Shown here piece after piece: positions 36,033 through 47,168 of a DNA stretch of 64,000 nt. How positions within the stretch are numbered: position 1 is the first letter of the stretch; each line of letters opens with the position of its first letter. Both the position numbers and the translations under genes were made by a program. The stretch spans positions 930,001 to 994,000 of the forward strand of contig CM049986.1 of NCBI GenBank assembly GCA_016630955.3, written 5' to 3'. The notes beneath the pieces are model-generated. The model was not told the DNA's origin. It did not search any database and saw nothing but the letters and a program-made list of their open reading frames with translations. The stretch comes from Didymella arachidicola (Eukaryota > Ascomycota > Dothideomycetes > Pleosporales > Didymellaceae).

Positions 36033-37866
36033 ACGCCAACCACCACCGGATGGCGCACCCCACCGGAATGGCGCACCCTGTAGCAAATTTATCTTTACAC
36101 CTCAATATTTCAGCACCACAACAAGAAATTTAAACGTACAATAGCTTAAATTAATCCTCTATCTCTATTACATCTTGCTGGCAAGTGCGCTTATTATGCC
36201 CTATCCTGCCGCATGTTGTACAGCACCGTTTAACTTTACTACTGCTACCTACCTGCGCACCTTCTCCCTTAGTCTCAGCCTTAGCGTCTTTCTCCTTTAG
36301 TATTTCCTCTGCCTCTGCCTGCGAGAGAGTCCCGCCTTCCTGAATCCGCTTCTTTTTACGCCTCTTACGCTCAGAAGCAGCCTTGTTTGCCTGTTCAAGC
36401 TGGGCTATCCTTGCCTCAAGTAGCGTGTGCGAATAGTCCCTCTTTGCAGACCCCCTTTTAACCTGTAGGACCATCTCAATAATTGAGTCAGGAGAGGAAC
36501 TCCTATGTTCTCTTATCCTCTTAATAATAAGAGTTGTTTGGCTATCAATTTCAATCGCGTTGGTTGGTGTTTTAGGTTGCCAGTTGGTAGGCCCAGGCAG
36601 AGGCGGTGTTGGCGTACGAGGCTTAACTTCAAGCCTTGACAGCACCGCCTCTGGGTCAAGTGGGACCAAGCCAGTTGCTCTAAAGCTTGATAAGATGTTG
36701 CTCTTTGAGATTGCCTTGTTGTATACTGGTTGAAACGTTGCTAAGAAGGCCTTTTTGTCCACGTGGGTAATGTAACTGTCTGCCAAGCTTTTGATCTCCT
36801 TCTTGTACGCCTGCTTCAGCGGGGCAAAGCACCCAACGTCAAGTGGCTGCAGGATGTGAGAGGCGTGCGGAGGCATACAGAGGGCAATAATCTTGCTTTC
36901 CTCGCAGAGATTCTGGAATTCGAGCGACTTGTGACTCTCGTGGCCATCGATAATCAGCAGCCGATGGCTACCTACAGTAGCAGCCTCTGTGTGCTGGATA
37001 AAGTGCTTTAGCCAGGCAAGGCCAAGCTCATTAGTAGTCCAGCCATTCTTGCTAACCCCAATCCTCCAATCTTTTGGGTTGTTAACGTACCAGGCCTTGT
37101 CGTGGTGCTTTGCTTTGAGGATGAAGAAGGGTGGGACAGACCAGCCCATCGCGTTGATACAAGCAATCAAAGTTATCCACTCACGATCGCCAGGCTGAAG
37201 GCTGAGTGGTGCACGACGTCTCTCAGACGCAGTCACTACCTTAACTGACCCTCCAACGCCTATCTGGAAGCCAGTCTCGTCAAAGTTGTAGGTATCTTGG
37301 TCCAGGATGCCGTACTTGGCTTTAACGTTGCGTATAAGGTCGAACCAGGGACTGATAATTGCTGTATCGCTGCACAGAACTCTCCGGTAATCTCTCAGTC
37401 TAGAAACCTGAGACCTAACCTCAGGTTTCCGCTGGATAAACCTGTAGGTCCAGTTTTCTCCAACCTTGCCCCCATCGCGAGCAGCCAACAGTTGATCAGC
37501 CATCTCTCGCACATAAGTAAGCGTAGGAGCAAATCCTCGCGCGTCAAGCTTTCTTATATGTTGAACAAGCACCTCCTCTTCTTGCTTTGTAAGCCGAGAG
37601 CAATTGGGGTAGATAACGCGTTGAGAAGCTGGTTTGGCGCGTTGCCTTCGAAGAGTACTTTCAGGCACGTTGTAGACAGCAGCAGCGCGTCGCTGGCTTA
37701 GGTTCGCATTAGAATTAATTGCTCTAATAGCAAGCTTAATTCTATCTTCACGAGAAAGTAATTCAAGATCAATTTGTTGCGACATCGTTGGTGGTGGTCA
37801 AAAGAGGTGTGGTCTTGGCAAGGTGCGCCATTCCGGTGGGGTGCGCCATCCGGTGGTAGTTGGCGT
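36033..37866 (-). mobile_element. E1: intact pogo/Fot1-like DD35D transposon, 1,834 bp
   Basis: Flanked by TA at 36031-36032 and 37867-37868. Terminal inverted repeats of about 45 bp start ACGCCAAC and are nearly identical at both ends (one mismatch seen near the tip). Each contains two direct copies of CACCGGAATGGCGCACC-type sequence with a 17-bp period. One gene on the - strand fills the interior. Near-perfect repeats and an open transposase suggest recent activity. It shares its right-hand TA with element E2. Confidence 0.93.
36151..37785 (-). CDS. Transposase of E1 (HTH, DDE_1, CCHC knuckle)
   Basis: 544 uninterrupted residues from ATG 37785. Order: N-terminal helix-turn-helix of psq/CENP-B type (~15-55, NLSQRRAAAVYNVPESTL), second CENP-B-like HTH (~65-130), then the DDE catalytic core with Asp169 (YNFDETGF), Asp280 (LLIIDGHESH) and Asp316 (LQPLDVGCF). 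Thirty-five residues lie between the second and third Asp (DD35D), as in Fot1/pogo. A basic coiled region (RKRRKKKRIQ) is followed by a C-terminal zinc knuckle (CCTTCGRIGHNKRTC). The protein is predicted to bind the paired repeats in the terminal repeats and cut and paste at TA. Confidence 0.93.
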   Translation of the reverse strand: MSQQIDLELLSREDRIKLAIRAINSNANLSQRRAAAVYNVPESTLRRQRAKPASQRVIYPNCSRLTKQEEEVLVQHIRKLDARGFAPTLTYVREMADQLLAARDGGKVGENWTYRFIQRKPEVRSQVSRLRDYRRVLCSDTAIISPWFDLIRNVKAKYGILDQDTYNFDETGFQIGVGGSVKVVTASERRRAPLSLQPGDREWITLIACINAMGWSVPPFFILKAKHHDKAWYVNNPKDWRIGVSKNGWTTNELGLAWLKHFIQHTEAATVGSHRLLIIDGHESHKSLEFQNLCEESKIIALCMPPHASHILQPLDVGCFAPLKQAYKKEIKSLADSYITHVDKKAFLATFQPVYNKAISKSNILSSFRATGLVPLDPEAVLSRLEVKPRTPTPPLPGPTNWQPKTPTNAIEIDSQTTLIIKRIREHRSSSPDSIIEMVLQVKRGSAKRDYSHTLLEARIAQLEQANKAASERKRRKKKRIQEGGTLSQAEAEEILKEKDAKAETKGEGAQVGSSSKVKRCCTTCGRIGHNKRTCQQDVIEIED

Positions 37867-37868
37867 TA

Positions 37869-39723
37869 ACGTGTTTTACAAGCGAGCCGCCCAAACAAGC
37901 GAGCCGCCCACCCCACCAACTTTGCGCACCTTTGAAGCTCAACACGGCTATGGCCCACCCACATCAAGCTGTATCGCAGTCAGACGAAGCTAGTATTCAG
38001 CTTACTATTTCATCTCTTAATAGAAAGCAGTTCACGTCAGTCAGAGCGGCTGCTCAGACGTTTAGTGTCCCTCGTACAACGCTACGTAACCGACGCGCTG
38101 GTACACTAAGCCGACGCGATTGCCAGCCCAACTCAAAGAAGCTCACTACGATAGAAGAGGAGGTGATTGTTGGCTACATAATTGAGCTAGACCTACGTGG
38201 ATTTGCGCCTACGTACGCAGCCGTACGTGATATGGCTAACAGACTGCTGGCTGCGCGCGGTGCTGGTCAGGTTGGCGTCCACTGGCCGCGCAACTTCGTT
38301 AAGCGTACAGAGAGTCTTACAACGCGTTTTAACCGAGCGTATGACAGGCAGAGAGCTCTATGCGAGGATCCTGTCCTTATCCAAGGCTGGTTTAAGCTTG
38401 TAGAGCAGACAAAGGCTAAGTACGGCATCTGCGACGAAGACGTCTACAACTTTGACGAGGCTGGCTTTATGATGGGCAAGATCACAACGCAGCTTGTTGT
38501 GACAGGATCAGATAGGAGAGGCAGGCCAAAGACTGTTCAGCCTGGCGACCGTGAGTGGGCGACAGTGATTGCTGCGATCAACGCTGCTGGCTGGTCAGTC
38601 CCACCATTCCTGATCTTTGCTGGCAAGTACCACCTCTCTGCCTGGTACGAGGAGGCAGAGATCCCACGCGACTGGGCAATCGCAGTAAGCGACAATGGCT
38701 GGACAAATAACGAGCTTGGGGTAGAGTGGCTGAAGCACTTTAATGCTCACACTAAGGCTCGTACAGTAGGAGCGCGTCGCCTACTCATCCTTGACGGCCA
38801 CGAGAGTCACCACTCTCTTGAATTCCAGGACCTCTGTAAGGAGTACAACATCTACACGCTCTGTATGCCTCCTCACTCCTCTCACCTACTCCAGCCTCTT
38901 GACGTTGGCTGCTTCTCCCCGTTGAAGCGCGCTTACAGTCGTGAGGTAGAGAGCCTGATGCGCAACCACATCAACCACATCACCAAGCTTGAGTTTCTGC
39001 CTGCGTTTAAGGCAGCCTTTAATCGATCGTTTACGCCAGTCAATATCTGCTCAGCCTTCCGGGGAGCAGGTCTAGTACCTTATCAGCCAGAGGCTATCCT
39101 CTCAAAGCTAGACGTACAGCTACGTACACCTACTCCACCAGCGGCTCTCACAGAGGCTCTCTGGGAGGCTCGTACTCCAAGCAACGCCCGCGAGCTTGAG
39201 GCTCAATCAAGCCTAATTTGTGAGCGCGTACGCAAGCATAAGAGCTCGTCACCAGCTTCAATTATTGAGGCGATAGATCAGCTTAAGAAAGGAGCTGAGG
39301 TGATGATGCTTTCAGCTGAGGTGATGAAGGAAAGGATTGCTAGCCTTGGGAGGGCTAACGAGGCAGCGTCAAAGCGTAGGGAGCGCAAGAAAAAGCGTAT
39401 ACAGAAGCAAGGAGTGTTAATAAAGGGGGCTGGAGAGGATATACTCGCTCAACGTGAGGCTGATCAGCAGCTTGCTCGTGAGGAGCATCATGGAGGAGAG
39501 CGATCAGGCCTTAGCCGCCAGGCTCTGGCGCGCTGTAAGACGTGTAGGGAGACTGGGCACAACTCACGTACATGCAAGAAAGAGGCTGTAGCTACTACTT
39601 AATCTACTCGGTTAATTTCTAGGTATTTTATTATTACGTTGTTGGGGTACACATCTGTAGAGGTACACAAAGTTGGTAGGGTGGGCGGCTCGCTTGTATG
39701 GGCGGCTCGCTTGTAAAACACGT
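37869..39723 (+). mobile_element. E2: intact pogo/Fot1-like DD35D transposon, 1,855 bp
   Basis: Flanked by TA at 37867-37868 (shared with E1) and 39724-39725. Inverted repeats begin ACGTGTTTTACAAGCGAGCC and hold two copies of ACAAGCGAGCCGCCCA at a 17-bp period, on both ends. The ends match at almost every position. E2 is a different family from E1 by terminal sequence and protein. Confidence 0.93.
37950..39602 (+). CDS. Transposase of E2
   Basis: 550 residues from ATG 37950 (MAHPHQAVSQ). Frame is open further upstream into the inverted repeat, but this is the first ATG. The domain order is as in E1: HTH (SVRAAAQTFSVPRTTLRNRR), CENP-B-type HTH, and a catalytic core with YNFDEAGFMMG, LLILDGHESH and LQPLDVGCFSPLK (DD35D spacing), then a basic helix and the CCHC knuckle CKTCRETGHNSRTC. 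One difference from the other copies is DEAGF instead of DETGF after the first catalytic Asp. Encoded on the opposite strand to E1. Likely functional by inspection. Confidence 0.92.
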   Translation: MAHPHQAVSQSDEASIQLTISSLNRKQFTSVRAAAQTFSVPRTTLRNRRAGTLSRRDCQPNSKKLTTIEEEVIVGYIIELDLRGFAPTYAAVRDMANRLLAARGAGQVGVHWPRNFVKRTESLTTRFNRAYDRQRALCEDPVLIQGWFKLVEQTKAKYGICDEDVYNFDEAGFMMGKITTQLVVTGSDRRGRPKTVQPGDREWATVIAAINAAGWSVPPFLIFAGKYHLSAWYEEAEIPRDWAIAVSDNGWTNNELGVEWLKHFNAHTKARTVGARRLLILDGHESHHSLEFQDLCKEYNIYTLCMPPHSSHLLQPLDVGCFSPLKRAYSREVESLMRNHINHITKLEFLPAFKAAFNRSFTPVNICSAFRGAGLVPYQPEAILSKLDVQLRTPTPPAALTEALWEARTPSNARELEAQSSLICERVRKHKSSSPASIIEAIDQLKKGAEVMMLSAEVMKERIASLGRANEAASKRRERKKKRIQKQGVLIKGAGEDILAQREADQQLAREEHHGGERSGLSRQALARCKTCRETGHNSRTCKKEAVATT

Positions 39724-39977
39724 TAACGACATTGCGCAGATACATATATCACGACCTCACCTGTTCCTGGTTGGGCCAAATTATTATTAAGCGGGAGCCT
39801 TCGTGCATCTTTGCCTTCGGAATATTTGTCAATTGCCAGAGTTTCTTCGTTCTGGCGGTAAGTTTCAACAAATAGCAAATTCTATCATGGGGTCCCCTTT
39901 GCGCGTCTTGTCCCGCAACCAGCCTTGAGGCAATGTGTCGGGAGAGGGCGTTTATTTTCCATCACAGTGTATTCTAC

Positions 39978-41645
39978 CTACTCCCTCGCCGTAACGTCGA
40001 CCCACATGTCCTTGATTTCCCACAGCCCCAGGCTATTGTGCGTCTTCCATGGCTCCGCCGGGTTGCTCAGCGCAAGATCGAAGTGCCTCAGTAGCTCAAA
40101 GACGCATTTGTGTATTTCTATCAGCGCAACATTGTGACCGAGGCACACCCATCTCCCATATCCAAAGACAATGTCGTTCGTCTTGATCATTTGCTTCAGC
40201 CTATCTTTTTCAACGGGATTTGATTCGTCAACAAACCAGCGCTCTGGTCTGAAGACCGCGGCATCCTCACCATAGAGTGTGCGGTTGTTGCGGTGCATCG
40301 ACCACGCGGAGTAGCCGATCATGGTCCCGCCGGGAATGAAGTATTCTTGGCCCTGTACAGTGACCACGTCGCCGCCGTCTGGGGCGATACGCGAGAAGAG
40401 ATTGACTACTGGTGGGTGGATACGCAGTCCCTCACGTACAACGGCACACAGGTAAGGTAACTTGCGTGCTTCAGCGTCTGAGATGATGGCTGGAGATGCA
40501 GGAGCGGTGCCGGATTGTACTGTTTTGTCGATTTCGGCCTGGAGCTTCGTGTACACGCGGGGATTGCTCATGACATAGAGCAGTATAGCCCTAATAGCGG
40601 TAGCAGTAGTATCGGAGCCAGCAAGAATCTGCTCGAAGGCCTCCTGGAAGAGATCGTCGCCCGACACACCATTGCGGATAAAGGAGGCAAGCATGTCCGA
40701 TTTGCTCTCTGTCGACTGCGACCTGCGGGCATCGACCATCTTGCGGGCTTCGTGCATCATGCGACCGTAACCTGACTGGTCTTTCTCAGATGGACTGATT
40801 GCGGGACCGATGATTGGGATCTCTCGCAGCCAGCCCAGTCCCATACCAAAGGCTGTATTACCAATCTTGAGGCCTTCTTCAGAGGACTTCAAGTAATCAT
40901 TTACATCCTTGTCAGAGGCGAGGTTGCCGAACGGCGCTCCAAGGCCAATGTGACTGATGACATCGAGGGTGAAAAACGGAATCTTTTGAGCAAGGTCCAT
41001 GGCCTTGAGTGGCTTCGTTGATGCAGGCTGGGATGCATACGTTCGGACGAGCTGAACTAGCTCTTGTACGTGGCTGTCGATAGATGGCTCCAGACCTGGA
41101 TTTTCTTTGCCAGAGTACTATAATTGTCAACCCACATTCGAGCATTGCGAACATCGGATGTACATACTCCAGCATACATCTTCTTTCGTCGAGCATCATG
41201 GCGATCGTTATCACATTCGGTGAATACATTGTCCTTGCCAGGTTCAAAACGTGCTGCATGGTAGTACCAAGGCGCTCTTCGATATGGCGATCTGACACCA
41301 TTTATATACGCCCACACATTTGGGTCGCTCGTTATCAAGTGCTCAGGTGCTACCCTCGCAATTGGACCTGAGAGGGCAGTCAGTATGGACGCTCATAGTT
41401 TGTCTTTGGACCTTCAACGTACCGTATTTCTCTGTGACGTCTCCATAGTACCGTTGCGATTGACCACTCAGCACAGCCTTCGAGTGCCACCACCAAGATA
41501 TGCCTGTGGTAGCCGGTCCCTTGAAGTGGCTAAGACGATTGTATTGGCGAAGACGTGCGATGAGCAGATAAGCTGCGATGATGAATAGGCCTAGATACAG
41601 ACCAGAGACCGATCGCAGCACCGCACCCAGCTCACCGGTAGCCAT
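39978..41645 (-). CDS. Cytochrome P450 monooxygenase, pisatin-demethylase/benzoate-hydroxylase-like
   Basis: Three exons on the - strand, 41645-41423, 41367-41168 and 41117-39978, give 520 residues. An N-terminal membrane anchor (SVSGLYLGLFIIAAYLLIAR) is followed by substrate-recognition regions, the I-helix ILAGSDTTATAIR, the K-helix ExxR in VREGLRIHP, the FRPERW motif, and the heme-binding loop FGYGRWVCLG with Cys466. It should be ER-bound and hydroxylate or demethylate a small molecule with a P450 reductase; the substrate cannot be predicted. Sequence style fits fungal P450s related to pisatin demethylase and benzoate 4-monooxygenase. It stops 254 bp from transposon E2 and is divergent to a LaeA-like methyltransferase gene. 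Confidence 0.92.
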
Positions 41646-42569
41646 GATGTCGATCAGGTGACACGAAAAAGCAATCGTGGATGATTGACTTCACGAGGGT
41701 CAGGATAAACAGCAGGAAGTTGGTGTTTGGCGTAGGGGGGCCCTAAAACAGGCGGATTGTCCTCGGTGCTGTGAAGCCGCCAGAAGCCGCGGATCGTTCA
41801 TTGCTATCGCAAGCGAATTGATGGCATGATCTGGCCAGGGAGGGTGCGATGTCCGCTTCTGCACCGCGTGCCGTGTCTGTGAGCAAGTGCTCGCCCGCGA
41901 ACGCATAGCTCCCGAGCATGAATGGCGGCCTACAATAGCGCGCTCGATCATCTCCCGAGGCTCCCCAAGCTACGAGCGCCATCAACTGAGTGATCGCATG
42001 GACACTCTGGTTTGACCTTCAGCACCGCAACAGCGGTTCAAAGAAATATACATGACAGCATCAGTAACAAAAAGCTGTCCAAAGAGTAAAGCTGCAGGTA
42101 TAGGTCGGCGATGCTTTGCATTGGTTCCTGACCAAGACCGGCCAGACCCACGATGCTCAGTATTGCCAGCCAATGTGCTGGCCTGCAGCAGCGACCGGGT
42201 CTGACGCTTGCAACCACGTTCCTTCCCGCCAGTGCACGGCCATCAACGAATCCCTTGAACGAATTCTTTCGACGAAACCGGAATTTAGAGCCCTTCCGCC
42301 GTACACAATTGATGCTCTCCAGTTTGCCAGTCAGCCAGGGGAGTCAGCGTGTTCTTCTCTTACCGTTCTCAAGGATATAACACCGGAGAACCGCCCAAGT
42401 AAGCGAAAAACTCTGTCCGATAGTCTCGTCGCTTTGTCTCAAAAACAGAAGACCTGCTCGAGGTTGTGTTTGACTTCTGGGACGTTTGCTTACTCAAGAC
42501 CAACGCGTGCCGATCCGATCCGATCCTGCAAGAGTGCGGCGCGGTTGTGAACGGCCAGGTCAAGCCAAC
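41646..42569. promoter_or_regulatory. Shared divergent promoter region of P450 and methyltransferase
   Basis: 924 bp between two start codons pointing away from each other. No coding content supported. Binding sites were not assigned. Confidence 0.45.
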
Positions 42570-43924
42570 ATGGCGACGTCACAGTCAGAGAACACCAATG
42601 TGATGGATGCACAAGCTGTCACAGGCAAAGCAGAAGAGACGGTAACGTTACCCAGTGGGTCAGCTCCGACTGTAGCGACAGCAGGAGAAGCACCAGGTTC
42701 CTCGGAGCCTGCGAGGCAACAGCAAGTTGCCGCGGAGGCCCCCACAGCGGCAGCGAGTCCACCCCCAGCGGTGGGACATGATCCTGCCCCCATCCAGCCT
42801 CCGATTCAACCTGTAAGTGTTTCAGATAAATACAATTCAAGCATTCATCTACACACCCTTTTTACATAGACCCTAAAGTAGTACGATCTGAATGTTCATC
42901 CCTTGCTGAAACTCCCTGCAGGAAAGCGACTTCGATTCATCAGACTCAGCTTATGGCGACTCGGACCATTTGAGCGACACAACATCGATACCTTCAACTA
43001 TCTGGAAACATCGCTTTGAAAATGGTCGACGGTACCACAAATTCCGAGAGGGCGAGTACTGGGGTCCCAACGACGAACTCCAAAACGACCAGCTCGACAT
43101 CGCACACCACATGTTCCTGATGCTCCTCGGGAACAAGCTGCATCTTGCACCCATTCAAGATCCGCAGCGGATCCTCGATCTTGGATGCGGCACAGGAATA
43201 TGGTGCATGGACATGGCAGACGGTATCTATCCTCACCAAACACGAATCTCACAAACTGCATCTAACGCACCCTACAGAACACCCCGGCGCCGACATCATC
43301 GGTGTAGATCTCTCTCCCATCCAACCCTCCTTCACCCCACCAAACTGCAAATTCGAAATCGACGATGTAACATCCCCCTGGACCTTCCCTTTCGGCTTCG
43401 ATTTCATCAACATCCGCTCGCTCTACGGCTCCATCGCCGACTGGCCCGCGCTGTACCGTCAAGTCTACGACAACCTGGCGCCCGGCGGCTATCTGCACGA
43501 AGTCGAGATGAGCATCCAGTTCAAGAGCGACGACGGCACGCTAACGCCCGACCACATCTTGTCGCAGTGGAGCGATATTTTCCACGAGGCGAGCCGCCGG
43601 TTCGGCAAAAGCTTCTACGAGGTCTGGAACCTTAGTACATATGCGAAGAATGTGGGGTTTGTGGACGTGGTGGAGAATGTGTACAAGGTGCCGGTCAATG
43701 GCTGGCCCGCGGATCCGAGAATGAAGGAGATCGGGAAGTGGAATTTCCTGCATTGCACGCAGGGTGCGGAGGGGTGGGGCTTGTTTCTGTTGACTAAGGT
43801 TATGAGTTGGAGTATTGAGGAGGCGCAGGTTTTCATTGCGAAGTTTAGGAATGGTTTGAAGGAGCGCAGGGTGCATGCGTACTTCGAGGTTGTGCAGTTC
43901 AGCGCGCGGAAACCGGTATACTAA
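42570..43924 (+). CDS. SAM-dependent methyltransferase, LaeA-like
   Basis: Exons 42570-42812, 42922-43222 and 43278-43924, 396 residues. The first 80 residues are a low-complexity Ala/Pro/Thr stretch. The conserved part begins with SAYGDSD and RRYHKFREGEYWGPNDELQN, typical of fungal LaeA/TAM-like proteins. Motif I is ILDLGCGTGIWCMDMAD, post-I is ADIIGVDLSPIQP, and the LAPGGYLHEVEM region is the usual motif III. LaeA-family proteins include a global regulator of secondary metabolism and many paralogues of unknown substrate; this is more likely a paralogue. The second intron (55 nt, phase 1) splits motif I from the acidic loop. Divergent to the P450, which could indicate a shared pathway. Confidence 0.9.
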
Positions 43925-44129
43925 TTTTTGAACTTGGTTGAGGCCAAGAGGCGTGCGAGTAAATGAGGTAGATATGGGGAATATGCAAAAGAAGAGGTAT
44001 CTAGAGGAGACGTAACAACTCCAAACGCCACACAACACGCCTACCATGGGTAGCAACATGTTTCAATCAAATCCAAAATTCAATCGTCAGACCGCCAACG
44101 CCGTCGTAGCATCGTCAACGCTGGGGTAT

Positions 44130-46523
44130 TTACTCCGCATCATCCATCCCCTCGTCCTCCTGCTCATCCCCCTGCGCAAGCAAGTCCTGCTCCTCGCACG
44201 AACGCTGAACCTCATCGGCGATAAACTCCTCGTACTCTTCCAGGGAGCGCTGGACGTGCAGCTTGAAGCGGACGATGTCGTCTAGCATGCGCTCAATCTC
44301 GGTATGGAGCTCTTCTCGCAGTGCGTTGGCTCGCAGCTGTAGTTGCTCGTACCTGAATTGCGTTAGTATTCTCTCTGGGTCCCCAGATGCTAGGTAGACT
44401 CACTCGATGTTGACGGCCATTTCTCTTTGCACCATTAGCTGGACGCTCTCGCCAAGTCCGCTGCGCATGCGGCCGAGCTCCTTCTCCATGCGTTCAATCT
44501 GCGCATCACTCTGAGACTTCTGTGTGTTGGTGATCTCGCGCAACTTCTCGAGCTCCTCCTCCGCCTGTGCGACACGGTGTCCAAGAGCCTCGACCTCGGC
44601 GACCTTGTCATCCATGGCTTCTTTTATTTTATCCAGCAGGTCATGATTGTTCATGTCTGCTTCCAGGGCGGCGTTCCTGCGCTCAGCAATCTCCTTGCGC
44701 AGCTGTAGAATTTGGCTCTTGACGCTGCCCTTAAGATCGAGATTGAGCAGGTGCGCAGGCGAGTAACCTGTGCTGGGGTCTTGTAGAAGGCGGTCTGCAG
44801 GCTCCTGGCTCGAAGAACCCATCTGCGAGCCAGAGAAGTTTGGTCCGTCGCTGATAGTAAGAACAAGTTCGTACTCCTGACCCTTTGCATTCACCGCGGT
44901 GGAAGGGATAACGCCGATCTGATAGCCCAAGTTATTGTAACGCTCGATTGTTTGCTCGAGTTCGTCAAGTTTCTTGGATGCGGCGACTTCCTTCTCAGCG
45001 ACCTTTCGCTTAGACTCTTCGAGACGGGCAGAGGTCGTCTGGAGGGCGTTGTCGAGGCGATCTTTCTCGGCGGCCATGCGGTCAATATCATTAATGGTCA
45101 TGCCGCGGCCGTCGATGACAGCTTGAAGCTCAGCCTGCTCCTTTTCTGCTGCCTCGAGCTCGGCCTCCAGCTCTTCGATGTTTCTCCCTAGGAATTCGCA
45201 GCGATCCGTGTACTTCTGGACTTTGGTCTCCATGTTCGCGTTATACGCTTCGAACTTGACTCTGTCCTTACCGAGGATGTCATTCTGTTCCTCGTAACGG
45301 GCGATCTTGGGCCCAGCCTTGCTCAACTCGTCAATCTGCTCCTGAAGCATCTTATGTTCCGCCTCAAGCATTTTGACTTCATCCGCATGGTGTGCATTCC
45401 TTTGCTCGAACTTATTCGCCATATTCTGGATATGCGGCTGCATGTGTCTGGCCTGCGACCCTTCATCGTCGCCATCTTCTTCGTCGTCCGCAGCAAGCCA
45501 AGTACTATACGCGTCCGTCAGGAATTCGAAAATGATGCGGTCGCCAGACACGTCGTAACCAGCTTCAGCACAAGCTTCGTCGTAGTTGCCTGACTCATAT
45601 CTTTGGCATAACACCACCAACTGCATCATCCAGTGCAGGAGACCGAGAAATGTTGGCCAGTTGTTTCCTCCAACGGCTGCAATTTGCGACTTCGTGATGG
45701 ATTTTTGGAAGGGGTAGCGAAGCTGCTGGAGCAGAGGCGGGACTTCCTGGTCGATTGACTTCAGGAATCTGTAGCTGGGATCGATTTTGTTGTACAGCCA
45801 CTGGAACATGTTGTTGAAGTCCTTCTGCGTAGGCGATGACATTGCCTTGGCCGATAAAACGTGCTTTGACTCCATCTCAAAGTTGTTGTTGGCGAGGAAC
45901 TGGTTGAGCTCCTGAGCCATTGCTTGTCTTGTGCCGGCGTTCTTGAGGTTTCGAGGGTCTGTGGGCATCGCTGCTGGCATAGGCGCTTGCTGGAAGAACG
46001 ACTGCTTGACACCAGTACTTCCACCAGCATAAGATGCGCGCGACTTGAACACGCTGCTTCGGCGCTGTGCGCTCTCTGCGAAGTCCGGTCCAGCAGGCGG
46101 TGCTGGGGTCTGAAATAAAGGCGCACCGGGCGCAAAACTTTTTCTGCCACTGCTTGCGCCACCGAATGCGCCTATCGACTGACGCTGCACCGATGGGAAG
46201 CCTTCAGCGAGATTTGTGCCTGATGAAGAGCGCGCGAAGAGTGGCTGGCTCGGTCGCCCGGGCGCGAGCGACATGCGCCCTCCGGACTGTGAACGCCCAT
46301 GTTGATTGCTGCCGCCGAATTGCGAGCCTTGCATCTGGTGTACCGAGCTGGAGCGCTTCATCGCGGATGATGGCATGGGAATCGCGGACGAGATGTTGTT
46401 GTTCATGGGTCCCAATGTCTGCGCACGGCGTTAGTAGGAGTTGGCGGTGGGTATTCGGCCCAAACATAACAAACTCACCTGGCGCGGTCGTTGGACCGAG
46501 AACATGCCCTGATCGTGGGCCAT
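44130..46523 (-). CDS. NDC80: Kinetochore protein NDC80 (HEC1)
   Basis: Exons on the - strand 46523-46479, 46418-44404 and 44352-44130 encode 760 residues. The short first exon gives MAHDQGMFSVQRPRQ. A basic Ser-rich N-terminal tail (~1-145; RPSQPLFARSSSG, RRSSVFKSRAS) carries likely Aurora sites. The calponin-homology domain (~145-300: LNQFLANNNFEMESKHVL, FNNMFQWLYNKIDPSYRF, GLLHWMMQLVVLCQRY) binds microtubules. From ~310 to the end is mostly coiled coil, with a loop near the Gln/Gly/Ser stretch at ~540-580. The last exon gives the C-terminal part that contacts SPC24/SPC25. Together they form the outer kinetochore's microtubule coupler. Length and order are normal for fungi. Confidence 0.95.
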
Positions 46524-47168
46524 AATAAGGTGGGACTGCTCACAATAATGCGGCAATGTACGCGCCAGCTGCTAGCTATGCAAACAAAAGGTGCGTAATG
46601 GTGTATGTACGGCAATGTTGTAGGGCTGCGGCGGGAGTGAAGTTGACGTTCTTTGTTTACACGGCAGGGATCTAGCGTCTCGTTGCTGGCCAGCGCGTGC
46701 AGCCCCTCGTTTGATTGGCCCAAGCGCACCACGCGGTCGCCTGCATGCGTGACGTGTGCCTGCGGAAGGAACTTGGAGAGCTGGAGAATTCTTACAATTG
46801 CAGTATTTGAGCAAAACACAGAGAATAATTTATTTGCAGAGTCTAGGCGGCAGCAGCCCTCACCATAAAATACAACGTCGAGTGAACGCTCAATTACAGC
46901 CCAAAGTACGCACAAGTACCGCTGTCTTATCCCAAGAGAATACCCCAAACCGTCGTGCCAGCCCTTCTGCTATCATGCCTCGACCCGGGGTATCGCGTGC
47001 TATGCAACAAGCAAGAACAGAGAATGTACCATACTATCCACAATCAATCTTATAAACTCCAGGTCATGTTCCAGAATCGACAGTCGTTATTAAGCTCCAA
47101 TCCATTACATGCATCGTCGATATAGTCGATGCCGGTCTGCTCTTGTGCAACAGCAGTGCCCTCCTACT
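46524..47168. other. NDC80 promoter and 3' region of next gene
   Basis: 645 bp upstream of NDC80. No reading frame with recognisable content. Confidence 0.5.

Noticed and set aside
39726..43924. A full secondary-metabolite cluster
   Set aside because: No backbone synthase, transporter or pathway regulator is adjacent; flanked by NDC80 and transposons.
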